Counted from the stretch's first letter, positions 1-9,490 are shown. The stretch: DNA of 64,000 bases from Sulfitobacter marinus (GCF_900116285.1 NZ_FPAJ01000004.1:372001-436000); one strand, 5' to 3'. Numbers and translations: made by a program. The notes: generated by a model not told the origin, from the sequence alone.

Positions 1-763
1 CGAGTTCAACGGCTTTTTCTGCAGCTGCATGGCTATGCAGAACGTCGATAATCTCCACACCCGTTAGATCCAGATTGGCAGCATCTGCGACGGCCCGTAT
101 TTTGGTTTCGGGGCCGATCAATATCGGGACGATCATTCCTTGCTCGGCGGCTGCAAGTGCTCCTCCCAGTGATAGGACATCGCAGGGGTGCACGACGGCG
201 GTGGGTACCGGGGCGAGCGACTTCGTTGCCGCGATAAGCTCATTGAACCGTGCGCCGCGTTCATGAAGATGAACTTCCGGTAGCTGGGTCCGTGGCCGGT
301 GTACCTTCACGGTTGGTGCTATAACCAGTGCTTGGCCTTCGATCACGATTCCCCCGTTCTGGTTCAGGCACAGGCAGTCGAGGGTGACGTGATGGTTTTC
401 AGCGGTCTTTTCCGCGACGGTCACGCGAACAGTGACTGTGTCGCCCAAACCAACAGGGCTGCGAAAGCTCAGATTTTGATTGAGGTAGATCGTTCCGGGT
501 CCTGGCAATTCCGTGCCAAGGACCGCTGATATCAACGCGCCGCCCCACATCCCGTGTGCAATTACCTTATGAAAGACATCGGACTTGGCAAACTCTGCAT
601 CGACATGTGCCGGGTTCACATCGCCTGACATGATGGCAAACAACTCTATATCTTCCAGTTTCAGTTTTCGCGTCAGTTCGGCGCTGTCACCAACTTTGAT
701 CTCGTCAAAGGTCTTGTTTTCGATGAATTGCATGGATGCCGGCCTTTCTTCTTCGTCGGACAT
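1..763 (-). CDS. Bifunctional MaoC-like enoyl-CoA hydratase / phosphate acetyltransferase, C-terminus cut off by window start
   Basis: The minus-strand frame is open from the start codon to base 1, so about 250 N-terminal residues are visible. The first ~140 residues form a MaoC hot-dog domain (a GDxNPAHVD-type stretch followed by AHGMWGGALIS). A linker leads into the start of a phosphate acetyl/butyryl-transferase domain (ALAAAEQGMIVPILIGP). In this fusion family the hydratase acts on (R)-3-hydroxyacyl-CoA / enoyl-CoA and the Pta domain exchanges acyl-CoA and acyl-phosphate. It is the last visible gene of the leftward PHA operon. The ATG at 763 overlaps the stop of the preceding small frame as TGATG, which suggests coupling. 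An ATG at 733 has an AGG-rich stretch upstream and gives a start closer to that of homologues I recall, so the start is uncertain. The product call is firm. Confidence 0.88.
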   Translation of the reverse strand, partial: MSDEEERPASMQFIENKTFDEIKVGDSAELTRKLKLEDIELFAIMSGDVNPAHVDAEFAKSDVFHKVIAHGMWGGALISAVLGTELPGPGTIYLNQNLSFRSPVGLGDTVTVRVTVAEKTAENHHVTLDCLCLNQNGGIVIEGQALVIAPTVKVHRPRTQLPEVHLHERGARFNELIAATKSLAPVPTAVVHPCDVLSLGGALAAAEQGMIVPILIGPETKIRAVADAANLDLTGVEIIDVLHSHAAAEKAVEL

Positions 764-1035
764 CAGAACTCACGTGATGCCTGATGGTCTTTTGATTTCT
801 GCGCTTCGACCTTTTCGGCAACGTCCTCGATCTCGCGGAACGCGTCCCCGGCCGAGGTTTTGCCATCGACATGGGTCGTTTGTGTGCCGTTGATTTTCAG
901 ATCGGCTTCGCCCCAGGGATGCGTGACGATTTCCAGATTATTGCCACTCGCCGTTGAGGTGAAGGGCTGCTCAGTCGCTCCTTTGCCAGCGGGGTCAGTG
1001 AGGTCTGGTTTTCATTTGAGTTTCTTATTGGTTAT
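763..1035 (-). pseudogene. Decayed small gene in the PHA operon (ATA in place of ATG, early in-frame TGA)
   Basis: After phaB there is a strong ribosome-binding site (AAGGAG, about 1042-1048) followed six bases later by ATA instead of ATG. The frame reads seven codons to a TGA at 1012-1014, then stays open to a TGA at 763-765. The open part carries plausible protein sequence (for example THPWGEADLKINGTQTTHVD and an acidic, helical C-terminus). There is no ATG, GTG or TTG start downstream of the early stop. The next gene starts inside its stop codon (TGATG), as expected if this was once translated. I do not recognise the ~90-residue product; a small PHA-granule protein is only a guess from position. 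Confidence 0.45.
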
Positions 1036-1066
1036 TTGTAGCTCCTTTGCTTTCTGTGAGGACTGG

Positions 1067-1789
1067 TCACACCATGTATTCGCCGCCATTCACACTGAGG
1101 GTTGAGCCGGTGACAAAATCGGCGTCGTCACTTGCGAGAAACATGATTGCGCGCGCAATGTCCGCGGGCTGTCCAAGGCGGCCTACCGGTGTTGCCGCGA
1201 TGATCTGCTGTATGACGTCAGCAGACACCGCCGCAACCATGTCAGTATCGCAATAGCCTGGTGCCACCGCATTAACTGTAATGCCCTTGGCTGCGTTCTC
1301 TTGCGCGAGAGCCTTTGTGAATCCGACAATGCCAGCTTTGGCGGCCGAATAATTAGTTTGGCCAAATTGACCCTTCTGCCCATTGATCGAAGATACATTA
1401 ATAATGCGCCCGAACCCGCGTTCGCGCATGCCCGGAACAACATTGCGGCACATGTTGAAAACTGATCCCAGATTTGTGTTGATCACATCGACCCATTGTT
1501 CGGGGGCCATGTGATGCAAGGTTGCATCCCTAGTGATGCCTGCATTGTTGACCAGAATGTCAACGGAACCTAGGTCATCTTCGATTTTCTGAAGCCCTGC
1601 TTTGCAGGCAGGAAAATCCGCGACGTCCCATTTATAAACGGCAATCCCGGTTTCATCTTTGAAGGCCTGCGCTGCTGCGTCATTACCATGATAGGTAACA
1701 GCAACGGTGCAGCCTTTTTCTTTCAACGCGATTGCGGCTGCGCGCCCAAGGCCGCGTGTTCCGCCTGTTACAACTGCTATTCGTGTCAT
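1067..1789 (-). CDS. phaB: Acetoacetyl-CoA reductase (NADPH), PHA biosynthesis
   Basis: A short-chain dehydrogenase of 240 residues, the usual PhaB length. The N-terminal Rossmann motif is TGGTRGLGRAAA and an NNAGI motif lies near residue 90. The catalytic Ser and the YxxxK pair are seen in NVSSINGQKGQFGQTNYSAAK. The enzyme reduces acetoacetyl-CoA to (R)-3-hydroxybutyryl-CoA, the monomer used by the PhaC synthase encoded upstream in the same leftward operon. It lies 30 bp after fabI. FabG of fatty-acid synthesis is a close relative; the operon with phaC and the TRDATLHHM-type central region favour PhaB. Confidence 0.9.
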   Translation of the reverse strand: MTRIAVVTGGTRGLGRAAAIALKEKGCTVAVTYHGNDAAAQAFKDETGIAVYKWDVADFPACKAGLQKIEDDLGSVDILVNNAGITRDATLHHMAPEQWVDVINTNLGSVFNMCRNVVPGMRERGFGRIINVSSINGQKGQFGQTNYSAAKAGIVGFTKALAQENAAKGITVNAVAPGYCDTDMVAAVSADVIQQIIAATPVGRLGQPADIARAIMFLASDDADFVTGSTLSVNGGEYMV

Positions 1790-1819
1790 GTTATTTTCCT
1801 TAGATACTAGTGTGCCGCA

Positions 1820-2590
1820 TCATGCGCGCACGTGATAACCGCCATCGACAAAGGCAATGTTGCCAGTCACTTTGCGTGATAGATCGCTCACCAGTCCGAC
1901 AGCCATGTGGCCGACATCTTCGATACTTACGAGACTTTGTTCGGGGGCGCGGAGACGGGCGGATTCTATCAATTCGTCGAAGTGGTCGATACCTGAGCCA
2001 GCGCGGGTTTGCAGAGGCCCGGGCGAGATTGCATTGACCCGGATTTGTTTCGGGCCAAGCTCGGCTGCCAAATAGCGCACCGTCCCCTCAAGCGCGGATT
2101 TGACGGGCCCCATAATATTATAGTGATCGACGACTTTTTCGGCACCATAGTAGCTCATTGTGACGATGCTGCCGCCATGGGTCATCAGTGGGGCCGCAAG
2201 GCGCGTCATTCGGATCAGGGAGTGAACCGAGATATCCATGGCCTGCGCGAAGCCATCCTTGGAGCATTCGCTGACAGGACCATGTAGGTCCTCTTTCGGG
2301 CAGTAGGCGATTGAGTGTAAGACGAAGTCTAGTTGCCCCCATTTCTGGGTAATTTCCTCGAAAACGGCTTCCATCTGGCCTTCCACCTGAACATCTAAGG
2401 GCAGGAAAATAGGTGCTTCCAGCGCGGTGGCCACGGGTTCAATATAGGGCAATGATTTTTCATGGCCATATGTCACGGCAAGGTCAGCCCCTGCGGCCCG
2501 CAAGGCGGCACCGCATCCAGCCGCAATGGAATGCTCATTTGCAATCCCGACAATCAATCCACGTTTGCCTTTTAAAAGGGTTTCCAACAT
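1820..2590 (-). CDS. fabI: Enoyl-ACP reductase (FabI type) in the PHA operon
   Basis: A 256-residue FabI-type SDR starting at the ATG at 2590, eight bases after a clear CAGGAG ribosome-binding site. The N-terminus (KGKRGLIVGIANEHSIAAGC) is the FabI nucleotide-binding signature. The Y-x6-K catalytic pair is seen in HYNIMGPVKSALEG and the NAISPGPLQTRAGSGI loop is diagnostic. It reduces trans-2-enoyl-ACP with NAD(P)H. An in-frame upstream start lies inside the end of phaC and is less likely. Being inside a phaC-phaB operon suggests a second, condition-specific FabI that may help use up reductant or feed acyl chains; that role is inferred. Confidence 0.88.
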   Translation of the reverse strand: MLETLLKGKRGLIVGIANEHSIAAGCGAALRAAGADLAVTYGHEKSLPYIEPVATALEAPIFLPLDVQVEGQMEAVFEEITQKWGQLDFVLHSIAYCPKEDLHGPVSECSKDGFAQAMDISVHSLIRMTRLAAPLMTHGGSIVTMSYYGAEKVVDHYNIMGPVKSALEGTVRYLAAELGPKQIRVNAISPGPLQTRAGSGIDHFDELIESARLRAPEQSLVSIEDVGHMAVGLVSDLSRKVTGNIAFVDGGYHVRA

Positions 2591-2595
2591 ATCGT

Positions 2596-4431
2596 TCACT
2601 CCTGAAAAACATAGGTGCCGGGCGCGTCGCAAACGGGTGCGTATCCCATTGTTGGCGCACCAAGCATTGGTGGTGCCACCGGTTTGCCCGATTTATCCGC
2701 CAGCCATTCCGCAAGAGCGGGCCACCATGACCCGTCAACGGCATTGTTTTCGGCCATCCAGCGATCAGCATCTTGATGTGGGGCATCCTTGGTTTTGGTA
2801 TTGATCCGGTAATGACGCCGCGGGTGCCCAGGTTCCGATATGATGCCCGCATTGTGCCCACCACTGGTCAAGAGGAACGTCACATCGGTGTCAGACAGCA
2901 GGTTAAACTTGAAAACCGAATGCCAAGGCGCAACGTGGTCGCGTTCAGTGCCCACAAGAAAGACAGGGGCGCGGATATCCGAAATTGCAATAGGTCGGTG
3001 ACCAACCTGATAGCGCCCTTCAGCCAGATCGTTGTTTAGAAACAGTTGCCGCAGATATTCCGAGTGCATCCTGTAGGGCATCCGTGTTGCATCTGCATTC
3101 CACGCCATCAGGTCGATCATCGGGGTGCGTTCGCCCATCAGATAATCATGTACGACGCGCGACCAGATAAGGTCATTTGACCGCAACAGTTGAAATGCGC
3201 CGGCCATTTGATTGGTGTCCAGATACCCTTTGTCCCACATCATATCTTCGAGATAGGTAAGCTGACTGTCATTGATAAACAGCATCAATTCACCCGCTTC
3301 AGTAAAGTCGGTCTGGGTCGCAAGAAAAGTCAGGCTCTTGAGCCGTTCATCTTTGTCGCGCGCCATCGCGGCAGCGGCAATTGATAGCAGCGTGCCACCA
3401 ATGCAGTATCCCATCGCGTGAATTTTTTGCCCATCCGTGATGGTGTCGACCGCGTCCAGCGCATCCATGATACCCAGTGACAAGTAGTCGTCCATGCCGA
3501 GATCACGGTCCTCGGCGTCGGGATTTTTCCATGAGACCATGAAAACGGTGAACCCTTGTGCTGTTAGGTATCGCACCAGAGAATTCTGCTCACTCAGATC
3601 TAGGATGTAGTATTTCATGATCCACGCAGGCACGATCAGAATGGGTTCCGGATGAACCTTGCCTGTGGTCGGCGCGTACTGGATTAATTCGATCAATCGG
3701 TTGCGATACACGACCTTGCCCGGCGCAGTTGCCAGGTTGCGTCCGACCTCAAAGTCGTCGAGGCCCGCAGGCTTTTTCCCAGTATTGGCGCGCGATACGT
3801 CTTCGACAAAGTTCTGCCAGCCCCGAAACAGGTTCATTGCGCCTTGGCTAAGAGTTTGTGCCTGCACGTCTGGATTGGTCAGGGCGTAATTCGAGGGAGA
3901 GAAAATATCGAGTATTTGGCGCGCGGTAAATTCCACAACGTTTTCATGCTGCTGGGTTACGCCCTCAACGTCCGTGGTGGCGTTGTGCCACCATTGCTGA
4001 TTCAGCAAGAATGCCTGAGAGATCACATTAAATGGCCATTTTTGCCAACTTTCGTCGCGGAAGCGTTTGTCTTGGGGCAGGGGAGTGATGCAGGTTTCAG
4101 ACGTGCTGGGGTTTCTAGCGCAATGAGCTGCATAGTTTTCCAAGCGCCATGTCTTTTTGCCAGCCTTTTCCACAAGTTCCAGTTGCTTGCCGGGGGCTGA
4201 CGAAAGATGCAGTGCCCAATCTGCATAGGCAGTGGCAAGTGCGATCGGTGACAGCCCACCAGTGAAACGTGACTGGGCGGCTTTCAATCCTTTGTCCAAG
4301 GCTTGTTCCATCGTCGTGTGCGCATGAGATGGCGCGCTTGCGGCGGTGCGGGTAAGCACTGGATCAACAATAGGCGTGGTACCGTTTTTCTTTTGTAATG
4401 TTTCGTCGCGAAGTGGTGTGATGCTCACCAT
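2596..4431 (-). CDS. phaC: Class I poly(3-hydroxyalkanoate) synthase
   Basis: 611 residues from the ATG at 4431; a TTG at 4449 would add six residues and is unlikely. An N-terminal PhaC domain of about 230 residues precedes an alpha/beta-hydrolase core. The lipase-like box GYCIGG carries the nucleophile at about Cys343. The catalytic Asp lies in VGTERDHVAPW and the His in SGGHNAGI. The protein polymerises (R)-3-hydroxyacyl-CoA into granules. Its stop is 5 bp before the fabI start, so this is the first gene of a leftward operon with fabI, phaB and maoC-pta. The FnrL-type box at 4497-4510 lies 66 bp upstream, pointing to induction at low oxygen. Confidence 0.95.
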   Translation of the reverse strand: MVSITPLRDETLQKKNGTTPIVDPVLTRTAASAPSHAHTTMEQALDKGLKAAQSRFTGGLSPIALATAYADWALHLSSAPGKQLELVEKAGKKTWRLENYAAHCARNPSTSETCITPLPQDKRFRDESWQKWPFNVISQAFLLNQQWWHNATTDVEGVTQQHENVVEFTARQILDIFSPSNYALTNPDVQAQTLSQGAMNLFRGWQNFVEDVSRANTGKKPAGLDDFEVGRNLATAPGKVVYRNRLIELIQYAPTTGKVHPEPILIVPAWIMKYYILDLSEQNSLVRYLTAQGFTVFMVSWKNPDAEDRDLGMDDYLSLGIMDALDAVDTITDGQKIHAMGYCIGGTLLSIAAAAMARDKDERLKSLTFLATQTDFTEAGELMLFINDSQLTYLEDMMWDKGYLDTNQMAGAFQLLRSNDLIWSRVVHDYLMGERTPMIDLMAWNADATRMPYRMHSEYLRQLFLNNDLAEGRYQVGHRPIAISDIRAPVFLVGTERDHVAPWHSVFKFNLLSDTDVTFLLTSGGHNAGIISEPGHPRRHYRINTKTKDAPHQDADRWMAENNAVDGSWWPALAEWLADKSGKPVAPPMLGAPTMGYAPVCDAPGTYVFQE

Positions 4432-4496
4432 TGCCCAAGCCTTTCCCAAGCTGACTGAACTTGGGTTCGTGCTATCTGGAATAGTGAGGATGGAAA

Positions 4497-4510
4497 TTGA
4501 TCTTCGTCAA
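4497..4510. promoter_or_regulatory. FnrL/FNR-type operator between phaC and hlyD
   Basis: The sequence is TTGAT-CTTC-GTCAA, which matches the FNR consensus TTGAT-N4-ATCAA at nine of ten defined positions. It sits in the 179-bp divergent gap, 66 bp from the phaC start and 101 bp from the hlyD start, so it could control both operons. The assignment rests on consensus match and position only. Confidence 0.7.
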
Positions 4511-4610
4511 TCTGCGAACGAGTCTTCATGGCAAATGACGTGACAGGTGCAGTTCTGCACAAAGGACGCTGCTTGTCGTCTATTGGCACCACATTGATGG
4601 GTTACAGATT

Positions 4611-5591
4611 ATGAATAAGAAACTGCTGATTTTCGTTTTTGTCCTGTTGGCAGCTGCTGGCGCTGGTGCGCTTTGGTGGCAAAATTCCCTTAGAATGGCG
4701 GTGCCTGATGGCATTAGCTCTTCGAATGGTCGCATTGAAGCTGAACGGATTGAGATTGCCACCAAATTGGCCGGGCGTATCGCCAAAGTGTTTGTGACCG
4801 AAGGAGACTGGGTCGAAGCTGGGCAATTGATTGCAGAGATGGAAACATTCGATCTCGATGCCCAGTTGCACGCGTCGGAAGCAGCAGTACGTCAAGCCGA
4901 ACAGCAGAAGCTGCAGGCAGAGGCCCTTTTACGTCAGCGCAGATCAGAGGTGTTAACGGCCGAGGCAGAGTTCCGCCGCGTCGAGAAGCTCGCGAAGGAC
5001 GGTTTCCACAGTGAGGCACAGTTGGATGCGCAGCGGACCGTGTTGGACACGGCGCGGGCTGCCCTTGCGGCAGCTGAGGCGGGAATTCCTTTGGCAGATG
5101 CAAACATCGCGGCGGCCGAGGCGTCGGTCGAACGTCTCCAAAGTTTGATTGCAGATGCAAAATTGACCGCACCGAGGGCCGGGCGTGTTCAGTATGTTTT
5201 GGCGCATTCAGGTGAAATACTTGGTGCAGGCGGGCGGGTGGTGACGCTCACTGACCTATCTGACATGTACATGTCGATATTCCTGCCATCCGGTGATGCC
5301 GGGCGTCTGGCTATCGGAGCCGAGGCCCGGATTATTCTGGACGCAATTCCCGATTACGTCATTCCCGCCACCGTAACTTTCGTGGCAAGCACTGCTCAGT
5401 TCACGCCTAGATCTGTCGAGACTCAAGAAGAGCGGAACCAGTTGATGTTTCGGGTCAAACTGACTATCGCGCCGGAGCTTCTTGTCGATTATCAGGATCG
5501 GGCGCGTGCCGGGGTTCCGGGCGTTGGATATGTATTGGTCAAAGACGGAGCTGTGTGGCCCGCTAATCTTGCTGTCCGTCTTCCACAATGA
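4611..5591 (+). CDS. HlyD-family periplasmic adaptor (membrane fusion protein) of an ABC exporter
   Basis: 326 residues. An N-terminal anchor (residues ~3-22, LLIFVFVLLAAAGAGALWW) precedes a biotinyl-lipoyl-like half (GRIEAERIEIATKLAGRI). A long alpha-helical hairpin rich in A, E, Q and R follows at about residues 80-175. The second lipoyl half includes APRAGRVQYVLAHSGEIL, and a beta-barrel domain ends the protein. It resembles YhiI-type adaptors that work with RbbA-like ABC proteins. The stop overlaps the next ATG (ATGA), so it is translationally coupled to the ATP-binding subunit. The substrate is unknown. Confidence 0.88.
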   Translation: MNKKLLIFVFVLLAAAGAGALWWQNSLRMAVPDGISSSNGRIEAERIEIATKLAGRIAKVFVTEGDWVEAGQLIAEMETFDLDAQLHASEAAVRQAEQQKLQAEALLRQRRSEVLTAEAEFRRVEKLAKDGFHSEAQLDAQRTVLDTARAALAAAEAGIPLADANIAAAEASVERLQSLIADAKLTAPRAGRVQYVLAHSGEILGAGGRVVTLTDLSDMYMSIFLPSGDAGRLAIGAEARIILDAIPDYVIPATVTFVASTAQFTPRSVETQEERNQLMFRVKLTIAPELLVDYQDRARAGVPGVGYVLVKDGAVWPANLAVRLPQ

Positions 5592-8323
5592 CCGATGCAC
5601 CCATCGTCCAACTGTCCAACGTGATCCATCGTTATGGTGCGACGGCGGCGCTGGACGACATTAGCCTGGATATTCCTGCGGGCTGTATGGCTGGTTTGAT
5701 CGGACCAGACGGTGTTGGTAAATCGACATTGCTGGCGCTTGCTGCGGGTGTGCGCAAGGTGCAGACGGGGCAAGTGCAGGTCTTGGGGGGCGATATTCGT
5801 GACCGCCACCATCTGAGGGACTGCAACACCCGTATTGCCTATATGCCGCAGGGCCTTGGTCGTAACCTGTACCCGACGTTGACGGTGACGGAGAACCTCG
5901 ATTTCTTTGGTAGACTTTTCGGGCAATCCATCGCGGAACGGCGCGCGCGTATCGCTGATCTGTTGAAAGCCACTGGCCTTGACCCGTTTCCGAACCGTCC
6001 CGCGGGCAAGCTGTCAGGCGGGATGAAGCAAAAGCTATCGCTGTGTTCGGCGCTTATTCACGACCCCGATCTGTTGATCCTTGACGAACCCACAACTGGC
6101 GTTGATCCATTGTCGCGCCAGCAGTTCTGGGATTTGATCGACCGCATTCGGGGGCAGCGCCCAACGATGAGCGTCATTGTCGCGACGGCCTATATGGAAG
6201 AGGCCGAACGTTTCGATTGGCTGGCCGCCATGTCTGATGGCAAGGTTATCGCGACCGGAACACCAGAAGATGTGCGCATAAAAACGGGTCAACCCACGCT
6301 AGAGAAAGCGTTCATCGCTTTGCTGCCCGAAGCCGTACGGCAGGGCCATCGTGAAGTAATCGTGCCACCGCGCGAAACCCAAGGCGGCACACCTGCGGTT
6401 CAAGCGGTATCACTAACCTGTCGGTTTGGCGATTTTGTTGCCGTGGACAGTGTCGATTTTGAAATCGAGCGGGGCGAGATATTCGGCTTCCTGGGGTCCA
6501 ACGGATGCGGCAAGACCACCACGATGAAGATGCTGACGGGACTGTTGCCTGCCAGCGATGGCAAAGCGCTTTTGTTCGGGGAAAGTCTGGATGCAAATGA
6601 CATGCGTACGCGTCAGCGCGTCGGGTACATGTCGCAATCGTTTTCTCTATACAGTGAATTGACCGTGCGCCAAAACCTCGACCTGCATGCGGAATTGTAT
6701 CAAATCCCCAAGACCGGACGGGCTGCGCGGGTGTCCGAGATGCTCGATACATTCACGTTGCAAGACGAGGCGGATCAGAAACCGGACGCGCTTCCGCTTG
6801 GTATTAGGCAGCGCCTCCAACTTGCTGTGGCAGTCATTCATGCGCCTGAAATTCTGATCCTTGATGAACCGACATCGGGCGTGGATCCGATCGCGCGTGA
6901 TGAGTTTTGGCAGCATTTGATAGGGTTATCGCGAAATGACGGTGTGACAATTTTTGTCTCTACTCATTTTATGAACGAAGCGGAGCGCTGTGATCGGATA
7001 TCACTGATGCATGCGGGGCGCGTTCTGACCGTCGGGACACCTGCCGCAATTGTGAGGTCCAAGAATGCCGAGACGCTGAATGACGCTTTTGTAAGTTATC
7101 TGCAGGAGGCCGCTGGCGAAGATACTCAGGCAAGGGGATCAAGCGGGCCGCAACCCTCTTCTTACGCGGCAGCCCCAGCACCTGTGCAGCGGCGCGGTTT
7201 TGCATTGGCGCGTCTTTGGGCCTTTGCTTTGCGCGAAACGATGGAAATTTTGCGGGACCCGATGCGATTGACTTTTGCTTTTTTGGGGCCGGTTATTTTG
7301 ATGCTGACTTTCGGTTATGGCATCAGTTTTGATGTAACAGACCTGCCCTATGCTGTGCATGATCAAGACCAGACCGCAGAGAGCCGTGGGCTTCTTGAAG
7401 CGTTCTCGGGCTCGGAGTATTTCGAAGAACAGGCACCGGCCTCAACGGCGGTGGAATTGGACGCGCGACTCAAGAGCGGAGAGATAGCCATAGCCATTGA
7501 GATACCTCCTGATTTTGGCCGATTGCTTTTGCGAAGCGAACAACCCGAAGTGCGGGTTGCCATAGACGCTGCAATGCCCTTTCGTGCTCAGACTGCGCGC
7601 GGTTATCTGCAAGGCTTGGCCCTGTCCTATATGGAGGACCAAATCGAACGCACCTACGGCGAAGCGATTGATACCAGCGGTGCCGAGATCGAGACTCGTT
7701 TTCGGTATAATCAGGCATTCAAGAGCGTGTATGCAATTGTGCCATCGGTCATCATGCTGATGCTGGTCCTGATCCCGTCGATGATGGCAGCGATGGGCGT
7801 CGTGCGGGAAAAAGAAACCGGATCGATTGCCAATTTCCGATCTACCCCCGTCACTAAAACCGAATTCGTTCTGGGTAAGCAGCTTCCCTATGTGGTCATT
7901 GCCTTTTTAAGTTTTCTAACCCTGTTGGTGATGTCTTATGGCGTATTCCATGTGCCGATCCGGGGATCCGGTATCGCATTGCTGGGCGGAACACTAATTT
8001 ATGTTTTAGCGACGACTGGTTTTGGTATCTTGATTTCGACCTTTACCAAAACCCAAGTCGCGGCGACCTTTGCGGCTGCCGTGATTGCTATTATTCCTGC
8101 GGTGAATTTCTCGGGCCTGCTGGTGCCGGTTTCCTCGTTGTCCGGAAGCGGCCGTATGATTGGTCTGGGATTTCCGGCTGCGTGGTATCAACAGATCAGC
8201 GTTGGCACTTTCACTAAGGGCCTCGGGTTTGCAGAACTTTGGCAAAACCATGTTGTGCTGCTTGGCTTTGCCTTTTTCTTTATTGGGGCGTCGATCCTAA
8301 TGCTCCGCAAGCAGGAGAAATAA
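5588..8323 (+). CDS. RbbA-like ABC transporter: two ATP-binding domains fused to an ABC-2 permease
   Basis: 911 residues in three parts. NBD1 has Walker A GPDGVGKST (~38-46), signature LSGGMKQKL and Walker B LLILDEPTTGVDP. NBD2 has Walker A GSNGCGKTTT (~300), a degenerate signature LPLGIRQRL and Walker B ILILDEPTSGVDP. From about residue 535 an ABC-2 membrane domain begins, with one segment near 560 and a cluster of five near 720-900. The same architecture is seen in E. coli RbbA (YhiH), which is encoded beside a HlyD protein and a second permease, as here. It probably exports an unknown envelope or lipid-like substrate. The name RbbA reflects a ribosome-associated ATPase activity reported for the E. 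coli protein and is not evidence of that role here. Confidence 0.88.
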   Translation: MTDAPIVQLSNVIHRYGATAALDDISLDIPAGCMAGLIGPDGVGKSTLLALAAGVRKVQTGQVQVLGGDIRDRHHLRDCNTRIAYMPQGLGRNLYPTLTVTENLDFFGRLFGQSIAERRARIADLLKATGLDPFPNRPAGKLSGGMKQKLSLCSALIHDPDLLILDEPTTGVDPLSRQQFWDLIDRIRGQRPTMSVIVATAYMEEAERFDWLAAMSDGKVIATGTPEDVRIKTGQPTLEKAFIALLPEAVRQGHREVIVPPRETQGGTPAVQAVSLTCRFGDFVAVDSVDFEIERGEIFGFLGSNGCGKTTTMKMLTGLLPASDGKALLFGESLDANDMRTRQRVGYMSQSFSLYSELTVRQNLDLHAELYQIPKTGRAARVSEMLDTFTLQDEADQKPDALPLGIRQRLQLAVAVIHAPEILILDEPTSGVDPIARDEFWQHLIGLSRNDGVTIFVSTHFMNEAERCDRISLMHAGRVLTVGTPAAIVRSKNAETLNDAFVSYLQEAAGEDTQARGSSGPQPSSYAAAPAPVQRRGFALARLWAFALRETMEILRDPMRLTFAFLGPVILMLTFGYGISFDVTDLPYAVHDQDQTAESRGLLEAFSGSEYFEEQAPASTAVELDARLKSGEIAIAIEIPPDFGRLLLRSEQPEVRVAIDAAMPFRAQTARGYLQGLALSYMEDQIERTYGEAIDTSGAEIETRFRYNQAFKSVYAIVPSVIMLMLVLIPSMMAAMGVVREKETGSIANFRSTPVTKTEFVLGKQLPYVVIAFLSFLTLLVMSYGVFHVPIRGSGIALLGGTLIYVLATTGFGILISTFTKTQVAATFAAAVIAIIPAVNFSGLLVPVSSLSGSGRMIGLGFPAAWYQQISVGTFTKGLGFAELWQNHVVLLGFAFFFIGASILMLRKQEK

Positions 8324-8324
8324 G

Positions 8325-9452
8325 ATGATGCAGTGGCTATCTAACATCTTCCGGCTTGGGCTAAAGGAGCTGCGCAGCCTCTACGCTGATCCGGTTCTGA
8401 TCCTGTTGATCGCGTATGTTTTTAGTTTTGCGGTCTATGCTGTTGCAACCGGTGCGAAACTGGAAGTGATCAACGCCTCGGTTGCCTATGTTGATCTGGA
8501 CCGATCCGATTTGACGGGGCGAATCATTGGGGCAATCCTGCCACCTGAATTTGACACCCCACAAGAAATTGCGGCCTCTGATCTCGACCGCGTGATGGAC
8601 AACGGCGATTATGTCTTTGTCTTGTCTTTTCCTCCAAGGTTTGAGGCGGATGTAATTTCGGGGATGCTCCCGGAAGTTCAGTTGAATGTGGACGCGACGG
8701 CGATGGTGCAGGCGGGGAACGGATCGGTTTTTCTTCAAGAGATTATCACAGCTGAAATCACCAAGTTCGTCGCGCGCGACGATACATCGACCTCTCTGCC
8801 CATTGATCTGGTTGTGACGGCGCAGTTCAATCCAAACCTGCAATCGACATGGTTTTCATCGGTTATGCAGGTGATCAATAACATTACCATCCTCTCGGTA
8901 CTGTTGACGGGTGCGGCCCTGATCCGTGAACGCGAACACGGCACGATCGAACACCTTCTGGTCATGCCAGTCTCGCCCTCCGAGATCATGCTGGCCAAGA
9001 TTTGGGCAAACGGCCTTGCAATCATCCTTGCCGCAGTGCTGTCGCTGTGGTTGGTGGTCCAGGGTATTTTGGCGGTTCCCGTTGCCGGGTCCATTCCGCT
9101 ATTTGTGGCGGGTACGGTTTTGTATCTCGTGTCGGTCACCGGCCTTGGTATCCTACTGGCAACCTTCACCACGTCGATGCCGCAGTTTGGTCTTTTGGCA
9201 TTGCCCGTTCTTGTCATCATGAACCTTTTGTCGGGCAGCACCACACCGATGGAGAGTATCCCAAATTGGCTTCAAACTGCCATGCAGGTTTCGCCCTCCA
9301 CGCATTTCGTCGCGTTTTCCCAAGCGATTTTGTATCGTGGTGCCGGATTTGAAACGGTTTGGTCCAATATGCTTGTCATGGTGGGGTTAAGTGCCGTTTT
9401 CTTTATCATCGCCCTTATCCGCTTTCGCCAGACTATGGCTGCTGACCACTGA
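8325..9452 (+). CDS. ABC-2 family permease (YhhJ-like), partner of the RbbA-like protein
   Basis: 375 residues, starting one base after the previous stop. One N-terminal membrane segment (~20-45) is followed by an extracytoplasmic domain of about 130 residues. Five C-terminal segments lie at about 180-370, including the ABC-2 signature region ALIREREHGTIEHLLVMPVSP. It probably pairs with the membrane half of the preceding gene to form the export channel. It ends the hlyD-rbbA-permease operon and is followed by a 125-bp gap with an FnrL box for gadB. Confidence 0.88.
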   Translation: MMQWLSNIFRLGLKELRSLYADPVLILLIAYVFSFAVYAVATGAKLEVINASVAYVDLDRSDLTGRIIGAILPPEFDTPQEIAASDLDRVMDNGDYVFVLSFPPRFEADVISGMLPEVQLNVDATAMVQAGNGSVFLQEIITAEITKFVARDDTSTSLPIDLVVTAQFNPNLQSTWFSSVMQVINNITILSVLLTGAALIREREHGTIEHLLVMPVSPSEIMLAKIWANGLAIILAAVLSLWLVVQGILAVPVAGSIPLFVAGTVLYLVSVTGLGILLATFTTSMPQFGLLALPVLVIMNLLSGSTTPMESIPNWLQTAMQVSPSTHFVAFSQAILYRGAGFETVWSNMLVMVGLSAVFFIIALIRFRQTMAADH

Positions 9453-9476
9453 ATTTTGTAACGGGTTGCTTGCTGA

Positions 9477-9490
9477 TTGACGCATGTCAA
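9477..9490 (+). promoter_or_regulatory. FnrL/FNR-type operator upstream of gadB
   Basis: TTGAC-GCAT-GTCAA is a perfect inverted repeat whose half-sites differ from TTGAT/ATCAA only at the innermost position. It lies 87 bp upstream of the gadB start and after the end of the permease gene, so gadB and the exchanger probably have their own low-oxygen promoter. Confidence 0.7.
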
